NCBI GenBank assembly: GCA_018671635.1
Contig: JABHHG010000204.1
Location: 1-21,206 of the forward strand
DNA from: Fidelibacterota bacterium
GTDB lineage: Bacteria; Fidelibacterota; Marinisomatia; SCGC-AAA003-L08; D37C17
Length of the DNA: 21,206 nt
Direction: 5' to 3'
In this document: positions 16,648-21,206 of the stretch, in pieces
How positions within the stretch are numbered: the stretch's first letter is position 1
Layout: every line of letters starts with the position of its first letter
The notes under the pieces: model-generated
The model's input: the letters and a program-made list of their open reading frames with translations, nothing else
What the model was told of the DNA's origin: nothing
Database searches by the model: none
Translations under genes and position numbers: made by a program

Positions 16648-17583
16648 TTGATTCAAGTAAAAAATCTATCTAAAAATTATGGTGATGTAAAGGCTGTAAA
16701 ATCCATTAATTTTGAAATTAATGATGGTGAAATTGTCGGTTTTTTAGGCGCAAATGGTGCGGGAAAATCCACAACTTTAAAAATGATTACGGGCTATTTA
16801 ACCCCAACCGATGGTGATGTGATTGTAAATGGATTAGACATCCAAGAACATCAATTAGAAGTACAAAAACAAATTGGCTATCTTCCAGAATTGAACCCAT
16901 TATATGGTGAAATGAAGGTATATGATTTACTTGAATTCACGGCAAATATTCGTGGAATTAAAGGTAAAAAATTCAGGGAGGCATTGGTTCGCGTTTTAGA
17001 ACAATGTAGCTTGAAGGGTGTAATCCACAAACAAATTTCAGATTGTTCTAAAGGATACAAGCAACGTATCGGTTTAGCATGTGCCATGATTCATGACCCT
17101 AAAATTTTAATTTTAGATGAACCCGTTACTGGCCTTGACCCCAATCAGATTGTGGAGATACGAGAGCTTATCAAATCTTTGGGAAAAGAAAAGTTAGTGC
17201 TTATGTCCAGCCATATTCTGCAAGAAATTCAATTGACTGTGGATCGCATCATCATTATCAATAATGGTGAAATTGTAGCTGATGGAACTAATGAAGAATT
17301 AATGGCCGGATTTATGGGCAATACTCAACTCTCCGTAGAACTGAAAAATTGTACCAATGAAGGTATTGATGAATTAGTGGCAACTATACCTGGATTAACC
17401 TTAAATAGTGTTGATCAAAAAAATGGCTCACATTTTGCTTCATTCGAATATGCGAAAGATGAAGACCCGCGAGAATCACTTTTCAATCATGCGGTAAAAT
17501 CAAATTGGGTGATTACTGAAATGACATCTCATACCGCAGGACTTGAATCCATTTTTAGAACACTCACCATGGAGGAAAAATAA
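16648..17583 (+). CDS. gldA: ABC transporter ATP-binding protein, GldA-like
   Basis: The ATPase subunit of an ABC-2 type transporter, 311 residues. Walker A is GANGAGKST (34-42), the signature loop is SKGYKQR (134-140) as in GldA and related proteins rather than LSGGQ, Walker B is ILILDEP (153-159) and the H-loop histidine is H189 (SSHI). About 85 residues after the ATPase domain form the C-terminal extension seen in this subgroup. In Flavobacterium GldA works with GldF and GldG and is needed for gliding; homologues occur in many non-gliding bacteria, so motility is not implied. It starts with TTG. Its stop overlaps the gldF start by one base (TAATG). Confidence 0.92.
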   Translation: MIQVKNLSKNYGDVKAVKSINFEINDGEIVGFLGANGAGKSTTLKMITGYLTPTDGDVIVNGLDIQEHQLEVQKQIGYLPELNPLYGEMKVYDLLEFTANIRGIKGKKFREALVRVLEQCSLKGVIHKQISDCSKGYKQRIGLACAMIHDPKILILDEPVTGLDPNQIVEIRELIKSLGKEKLVLMSSHILQEIQLTVDRIIIINNGEIVADGTNEELMAGFMGNTQLSVELKNCTNEGIDELVATIPGLTLNSVDQKNGSHFASFEYAKDEDPRESLFNHAVKSNWVITEMTSHTAGLESIFRTLTMEEK

Positions 17584-18299
17584 TGTTGACTAATATTAAC
17601 ATCATTTTCAAAAAAGAACTGAAGTCATATTTCAATACTCCAATGGCATATATTTTCTTGGTGGTATTTGCTATAGTAACCGGTTATTTTTTCACAAATA
17701 CCTTCTTTTTATTCAATCAATCAAACATGCGTGCATTATTCAATATTGTGCCATTGGTATATCTATTCTTTATTCCGGCCATCACCATGGGACTCATTGC
17801 CCGTGAGAAAAATATTGGCACCATGGAGGTCATATCTACACTTCCCATTAAGGATGTTGAATTTGTAGTGGGCAAATTTTTATCTGCATTGAGTTTGATT
17901 GCGTTGGGATTAGCATTCACCTTAATTCACTTTTTCACATTAATGAATGTGGGTACAAATATTGATTACGGTGCAGTATTCACTGGCTATCTTGGTTTAC
18001 TCATGTTGGGTGCGGTCTATGCGTCGGTAGGCACATTCGCCAGCAGTGTGACAGATAATCAAGTGATTGCATTCATCATATCGGTGTTTATAGTATTGGT
18101 ATTTTTTCTCATGGATAAAATGCTCCATTTCATGCCCGTTTCCATTGCGGGACTAATTCAATATATTAGCGTTGATTATCATCTCTCTAATATTTCTCGA
18201 GGGGTCATTGATTCACGAAATATTATTTATTTTGCATCCCTAATTGGATTATTTCTATTTACCACGGTGCGAGTCCTTGAAATCAGAAAGTGGAGATAA
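17583..18299 (+). CDS. gldF: ABC-2 permease, GldF-like
   Basis: The membrane subunit of the same transporter, 238 residues with six predicted hydrophobic segments. The N-terminal sequence FKKELKSYFNTPMAYIFLVV is typical for the GldF/NosY group (KKELxxYFxSPxAYI), and GLIAREKNIGTMEVISTLPI is the cytosolic coupling region after the second helix, the usual mark of ABC-2 permeases (TMExLLxxPI). GGAGG at 17571-17575 lies seven bases before the ATG, which overlaps the gldA stop. The last bases of the gene contain the ribosome site of gldG. Function: forms the pore with GldA; the exported substrate is unknown. Confidence 0.9.
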   Translation: MLTNINIIFKKELKSYFNTPMAYIFLVVFAIVTGYFFTNTFFLFNQSNMRALFNIVPLVYLFFIPAITMGLIAREKNIGTMEVISTLPIKDVEFVVGKFLSALSLIALGLAFTLIHFFTLMNVGTNIDYGAVFTGYLGLLMLGAVYASVGTFASSVTDNQVIAFIISVFIVLVFFLMDKMLHFMPVSIAGLIQYISVDYHLSNISRGVIDSRNIIYFASLIGLFLFTTVRVLEIRKWR

Positions 18300-18301
18300 C
18301 C

Positions 18302-19804
18302 ATGCATATTAATTCTAAGAAAAACTTCATTGTTTATAGTATCGTTCTTTTTGCTGTGTTAATCGTGTTTAATATGATTTCACGGAATATGTTCTTCAGG
18401 TGGGATCTTACTGATAACAAAATGTATTCATTGTCAGAATCCAGTAAATCAGTGGTGAGTAAGATTGATGACTTGATGACATTGAAAGTATATTTTTCTA
18501 ATAACCTCCCTGGAGAGTACGGCAATAACCGCCGATATCTTCAAGATATTTTAGAAGAATATGCTGCCTATTCAGATGGTAATTTAACCTTTGAATTTTA
18601 TGAGCCTGAAACGGATGACGACCTTCAAGCGGATGCACAAAAATCGGGCATCCAACCCGTACAACTTCAAGTGATTGAAAATGATAAAGTTGAAGTGAAA
18701 CGAGTGTATATGGGCTTAGTTTTCATGTATGAAGATGCTCGAGAAGTGATTCCCGTTATTCAGACCACCACCGGATTAGAGTACGAAATTACCACCAATA
18801 TTAAAAAATTAGTGGATAGCAATAAGGCATCCATTGCAATCGCCAGTACTTCAACCCAAATTGCAGCCAATGAGAATATTGTACAAATTTTGAGACAGCG
18901 ATTTAATGTTCGAAATATCACTTTAGATTCAGTAGTTCCATCAGATATCTCTACGGTTTTATTAAATGGAGTCTCAGATTCACTCACTATTGATGAACGT
19001 CAAAACTTGGAGTCTTATGTGGCAAGTGGAGGCAATTTAATTATTGCTCAAAATCGTTTAAATGTGGATATCCAAACCCAACAGGCCACTCCAATTACAT
19101 CAGATATTTTTGAGTTTTTGAGTAATTATGGTTTCCAAATTGAAGAAAATTTGGTTTTAGATAAAGTATGTGGAAAAGTAAATGTTCAGCAAAATATGGG
19201 TATATTCAGAATGGCAGTTCCTATGGATTATCCATTCCTTCCCATCATTCAAAATTTTAATGAAGATGAGGCGGTGGTGAGTGGACTTGAAGGATTACGC
19301 ACTATGTTCCCCAGTGAAATTATTTTGGATTCACTCCATAATACATCAGTATTATTTAGTAGTTCAGATAAATCCACAACCATTTCAGAGTTTTATAATT
19401 TGAATCCCGACCCTAAAGTGAACCCAGTATTTACTCAGTTAAAAGAAAAGGGTAAAATTTTGGCGGCACGTTCAGAAGTATTAAATGATGTATCGGGTCA
19501 AGTGGGTCAAGTAATTTTAGTTTCAGATTCAAAATTCTTCGCTGATAATGGTGGCGGGGCATCCCCAGAAAATCATATTTTTATGTTAAATGCCATTGAC
19601 TTTTTATTGGGAGATAGTGAACTCATTTCATTACGATCTCGTGAAATCACCAACCGCCCCCTTGAAGAAATTGAGGACGATGCCAAGGTAAAATGGAAAT
19701 GGGCTAACATCCTATTACCATCATTATTTATTGTGGGATTTGGATTTATTCGATTACGTGGTGAGAAAAATCGTGCCACAATATTAGAGGAGTTATATGA
19801 CTAA
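18302..19804 (+). CDS. gldG: GldG-like membrane-anchored ABC transporter auxiliary protein
   Basis: About 500 residues, one N-terminal transmembrane anchor (IVYSIVLFAVLIVFNMI), a large periplasmic part and a C-terminal helix (ILLPSLFIVGFGFIRL). The block FRWDLTDNKMYSLSESSKS after the anchor is the signature of the ABC-type auxiliary domain found in GldG. The protein probably sits beside the GldF permease and handles the substrate in the periplasm. A frame-compatible GTG at 18290 would add four residues. The ATG at 18302 is preferred because GGAG (18292-18295) lies six bases before it, whereas nothing resembling a ribosome site precedes the GTG. The end overlaps the next gene by 8 nt. Confidence 0.88.
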   Translation: MHINSKKNFIVYSIVLFAVLIVFNMISRNMFFRWDLTDNKMYSLSESSKSVVSKIDDLMTLKVYFSNNLPGEYGNNRRYLQDILEEYAAYSDGNLTFEFYEPETDDDLQADAQKSGIQPVQLQVIENDKVEVKRVYMGLVFMYEDAREVIPVIQTTTGLEYEITTNIKKLVDSNKASIAIASTSTQIAANENIVQILRQRFNVRNITLDSVVPSDISTVLLNGVSDSLTIDERQNLESYVASGGNLIIAQNRLNVDIQTQQATPITSDIFEFLSNYGFQIEENLVLDKVCGKVNVQQNMGIFRMAVPMDYPFLPIIQNFNEDEAVVSGLEGLRTMFPSEIILDSLHNTSVLFSSSDKSTTISEFYNLNPDPKVNPVFTQLKEKGKILAARSEVLNDVSGQVGQVILVSDSKFFADNGGGASPENHIFMLNAIDFLLGDSELISLRSREITNRPLEEIEDDAKVKWKWANILLPSLFIVGFGFIRLRGEKNRATILEELYD

Positions 19805-20363
19805 GAACCTTAAAATTGCATTAATATTATTGGTCGTGTTGGCAGGGGTTTATTTTTTAAACCAACGTGGACAATCGCAATACAGTAGTCAATCATCACA
19901 ATTGTTTTCTGTGAACGCAGAGAGTGTGAGTCGATTTTTAATTCAGAATAAAACAGATGCTATTGAGCTTTCTCGTGAAGATTCACTATGGGTTATTTCG
20001 GGGAATGATACTTTAGTCGTGAAGTCGCAATCTATTGATAATTTCTTAGAGAAGGTACTAATTGTGGAAACCGGAACGCTGGTTTCTAAGAATCCTGAGA
20101 AGTGGTCAAAATATTCTGTGGATGATTCTACTGGTACACATTTGGCGTTAATTGATGCTGAAGGAAATACTATGGAATATGTAGTATTTGGACGCTCTAA
20201 ATCTGATTATGCACGAAATTATGTTCGGACACATAAAAATCCACAAGTGCATTTAACCAATACCAGCATATTGCATTATTTGAGTACATCTCCTACCTAT
20301 TGGGGAAAAGCACCTAAGCCTGAGATAGAATCACCCCCAGTAGAAGATGTGATTATAGAATAA
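19797..20363 (+). CDS. DUF4340 domain membrane-anchored protein
   Basis: A 188-residue protein with an N-terminal transmembrane helix (IALILLVVLAGVYFL, about 7-21) and a periplasmic beta-rich part. LIQNKTDAIELSREDSLWVI and the later EYVVFGRSKSDYARNYVRT fit DUF4340, a domain repeatedly found just after GldG-type genes. It is much shorter than many DUF4340 proteins (300 residues or more) and holds about one unit. AGAGGAG at 19786-19792 gives a strong ribosome site; the ATG overlaps the gldG end by 8 nt. The position makes it the fourth subunit or accessory factor of the GldAFG complex; its biochemical role is not known. A clear terminator follows at once, so this is the end of the operon. Confidence 0.85.
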   Translation: MTKNLKIALILLVVLAGVYFLNQRGQSQYSSQSSQLFSVNAESVSRFLIQNKTDAIELSREDSLWVISGNDTLVVKSQSIDNFLEKVLIVETGTLVSKNPEKWSKYSVDDSTGTHLALIDAEGNTMEYVVFGRSKSDYARNYVRTHKNPQVHLTNTSILHYLSTSPTYWGKAPKPEIESPPVEDVIIE

Positions 20364-20364
20364 C

Positions 20365-20398
20365 AAAGAGCCACACTTCCTCCGGTATGGCTCTTTTT
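20365..20398 (+). terminator. Intrinsic terminator of the gld operon
   Basis: AAAGAGCCA (20365-20373) pairs with TGGCTCTTT (20388-20396); after one C-A mismatch two further pairs and a wobble extend the stem. A run of five T (20394-20398) follows. It begins two bases after the DUF4340 stop. Confidence 0.9.
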
Positions 20399-20552
20399 CG
20401 AAAACAAACAACAAGTTTAACAACAGTATAAAATTATAGCATCTACACAGATTTAATTGTGACCTTAATCAAAAAAATAGTTTCCCCCTTTTAGCTAAAC
20501 TTACGAAAATTATTTCAGTATGAGCGTCAGGATTTTTCCTCGGTTGCAACAT
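20399..20552. other. Intergenic spacer without recognised features
   Basis: This AT-rich stretch lies between the gld terminator and the end of the minus-strand Cys-rich gene. I see no open frame of interest, no promoter worth naming and no hairpin with a T-run that would terminate the minus-strand gene before it meets the gld terminator, whose reverse strand has only a weak T-run. Confidence 0.5.
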
Positions 20553-20846
20553 CTAATTTTCCATCTTATCACCACACTTTGAGCAGGGCAATCTTTCTGG
20601 AAAATATGGGACATAAGCAATAGAATCATCATAGAGTGCCCAAATGCTTGTACCAGGGATTTTTCGTTTATTTCCACATTTATTACATTCAGCACTATTG
20701 CAAAGACAACTAATAGCAAGCCACATTGGTTCATGTAGTTCAGTTGATTTTTTATAAAACTCACCGTCCCAACAAAAACATTTTTCACACAAATACATAT
20801 TAGTATGCTCTGGATGAGATAGTCTTACTTCTACTTTCTTTTTCAT
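20553..20846 (-). CDS. Small Cys-rich putative zinc-binding protein, unknown function
   Basis: A 97-residue protein I cannot assign to a named family. It has nine cysteines: C20-x2-C23-x-C25, C47-x-C49, C54-x2-C57 (ECNKCGNK) and C88-x2-C91 (PCSKCG). The CxxC pairs at 54-57 and 88-91 look like the two knuckles of a zinc ribbon, with KRKIPGTSIWALYDDSIAYV between them; the first cluster may hold a second metal. No signal peptide or membrane segment is visible. A real gene is supported by AGGAG at 20856-20852, five bases before the ATG, and by the ordered cysteine pattern. It stands alone at the edge of the conserved backbone, preceded by a strongly structured leader. An alternative frame on the same strand (20510-20788) lacks such features. 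Confidence 0.7.
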   Translation of the reverse strand: MKKKVEVRLSHPEHTNMYLCEKCFCWDGEFYKKSTELHEPMWLAISCLCNSAECNKCGNKRKIPGTSIWALYDDSIAYVPYFPERLPCSKCGDKMEN

Positions 20847-20850
20847 GATT

Positions 20851-20938
20851 TCTCCTATTAAAGGAGATTGGAGAGGACGCAGTTATGCCTAAGGTATTTA
20901 GCATATCTTTTACGTGGTTGCAAGCCTCTCAAATCTCC
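20851..20938 (-). promoter_or_regulatory. Structured 5' leader with competing stems, candidate RNA switch
   Basis: Read on the minus strand, GGAGATTTGAGAGG (20938-20925) can pair with CCTCTCCAATCTCC (20876-20863): 13 of 14 pairs, one U-C mismatch. Inside lies a second hairpin, TATGCTAA (20905-20898) with TTAGGCATA (20892-20884), eight pairs with one bulged G. Next to it, TCTCCT (20867-20862) can pair with AGGAGA (20856-20851), which contains the ribosome site of the Cys-rich gene. TCTCC belongs to both the long stem and the ribosome-site hairpin, so the two folds exclude each other. No known riboswitch class was recognised. The pairing is read directly; regulation is inference. Confidence 0.5.
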
Positions 20939-20941
20939 ACG

Positions 20942-20970
20942 GTTTTCAGTTATTTTTAACTACCGAAAAC
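20942..20970. repeat. AT-rich 11-bp inverted repeat
   Basis: GTTTTCAGTTA (20942-20952) pairs with TAACT (20957-20961) and GAAAAC (20965-20970), with loop TTTT and a three-base ACC bulge. It lies directly between the long stem ending at 20938 and the terminator-like hairpin starting at 20971, so it is part of an unbroken run of foldable DNA. Confidence 0.6.
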
Positions 20971-20995
20971 AAAAAATGCACCAAAAAATGGTGCA
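20971..20995 (-). terminator. Minus-strand intrinsic terminator with no visible gene before it
   Basis: TGCACCA (20977-20983) and TGGTGCA (20989-20995) are perfect 7-bp arms with a five-base loop. On the minus strand the hairpin is followed by six T (the A-run at 20971-20976) and more T soon after. It is thus a terminator for a transcript coming from the right. On the plus strand no T-run follows. Confidence 0.7.
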
Positions 20996-21206
20996 CTTCC
21001 ATTTCGGTTTAGCAATTGTTTTATGTCGCTGCAAGTTGACTTAAATGACGACTCTGTAATTTAGATACTTTATTCTAACTATTCTAAAAATATTTACATA
21101 CGCCCGTACATGTTACTCAATACAGAATAGACGTAGGATAAACTTCATATATGGAAGGACGTTATAAGGACGTTATTCGCAGGTATTTATGAGATTGTTG
21201 CCTTCA
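20996..21206. other. Right-edge region without a convincing gene
   Basis: On the minus strand all three frames hit a stop close to the right edge; a gene outside the window could end at 21187 or 21173. On the plus strand only very short frames exist: a 13-codon one at 21151-21192 and an ATG at 21189 that overlaps its stop and runs off the edge. Short direct repeats are present, TATTCTAA twice at 21071-21087 and an 11-bp tandem at 21155-21176. Confidence 0.5.
21155..21176. repeat. Perfect 11-bp tandem direct repeat
   Basis: AAGGACGTTAT occurs twice without a gap (21155-21165 and 21166-21176). The period is about one helical turn, so two protein copies would bind on the same face of the DNA. 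This resembles operators, iterons or integrase arm sites, but only two copies are in view. Confidence 0.75.

Noticed and set aside
20510..20788. A 92-codon minus-strand frame overlapping the Cys-rich gene
   Set aside because: It begins inside the Cys-rich gene without a ribosome site and shows no patterned residues; the 20553-20846 frame has a strong ribosome site and ordered cysteines.
20863..20942. tRNA or tmRNA-like gene suggested by GGAGATT...AATCTCCA ends and a TTGCAAG loop
   Set aside because: The seven-base ends pair like an acceptor stem, but there is no proper T-arm, D-arm or anticodon arm, and the pairing continues straight into a 14-bp stem that a tRNA cannot have.
21151..21206. 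Short plus-strand frame of 13 codons overlapping (ATGA) a further ATG at 21189
   Set aside because: It could be a leader peptide coupled to a gene to the right, but only six codons of that gene are visible and no good ribosome site precedes the short frame.

Overview
The window is AT-rich, gene-dense bacterial chromosome that reads as housekeeping backbone for almost its whole length. Several features point to the FCB side of the bacterial tree, most likely a marine lineage such as Candidatus Marinimicrobia (SAR406) or a relative. These are a type 3 (archaeal/eukaryotic-like) prolyl-tRNA synthetase, a class II DAHP synthase, a GldA/GldF/GldG transporter set and a rhomboid with a cytosolic tail like those of Bacteroidetes/Ignavibacteria. 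Many genes keep clear Shine-Dalgarno sequences, which argues against Bacteroidetes proper. The placement is inference from gene content only.

Layout: (1) 1-677, minus: 5' part of a YtcJ-like amidohydrolase, running off the left edge. (2) 722-5642, plus: ltaE, proS, recO, an alpha/beta hydrolase and a rhomboid protease; from proS on the genes are nearly touching or overlap by 1-8 nt, so they form one operon. (3) 5648-6748, minus: ychF, convergent with the rhomboid gene and only 5 nt from it. (4) 6878-7648, plus: an enoyl-ACP-reductase-like SDR, closed by a strong bidirectional terminator. (5) 7723-13364, all minus: bolA, class II DAHP synthase and a lipoprotein prolyl oligopeptidase form a tight operon; an ornithine aminotransferase-like class III enzyme and a small TPR lipoprotein follow. 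(6) 13494-15761, plus: a large exported protein made almost wholly of TPR repeats. (7) 15865-16557: yaaA with its own terminator. (8) 16648-20363: gldA-gldF-gldG-DUF4340, an ABC export-type operon with a TTG-started first gene and a terminator at the end. (9) 20364-21206: a different kind of sequence, holding one small Cys-rich minus-strand gene preceded by a dense run of inverted repeats, then about 210 nt with no convincing gene but with short tandem repeats.

How the genes work together: the left half is mostly information processing and repair (proS, recO, ychF) with amino-acid and lipid enzymes. The minus-strand block links aromatic amino-acid entry (DAHP synthase), BolA and peptide hydrolysis. 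The gld operon encodes ATPase, permease and membrane-anchored periplasmic subunits of one complex.

The best candidate for something undescribed is the structured leader of the Cys-rich gene at 20851-20938. There a 14-bp long-range stem and a ribosome-site-sequestering hairpin compete for the same bases, which is the layout of a translational RNA switch. I saw no rRNA, tRNA, CRISPR array, insertion sequence or prophage gene. No database search was possible, so family names rest on recognised motifs.
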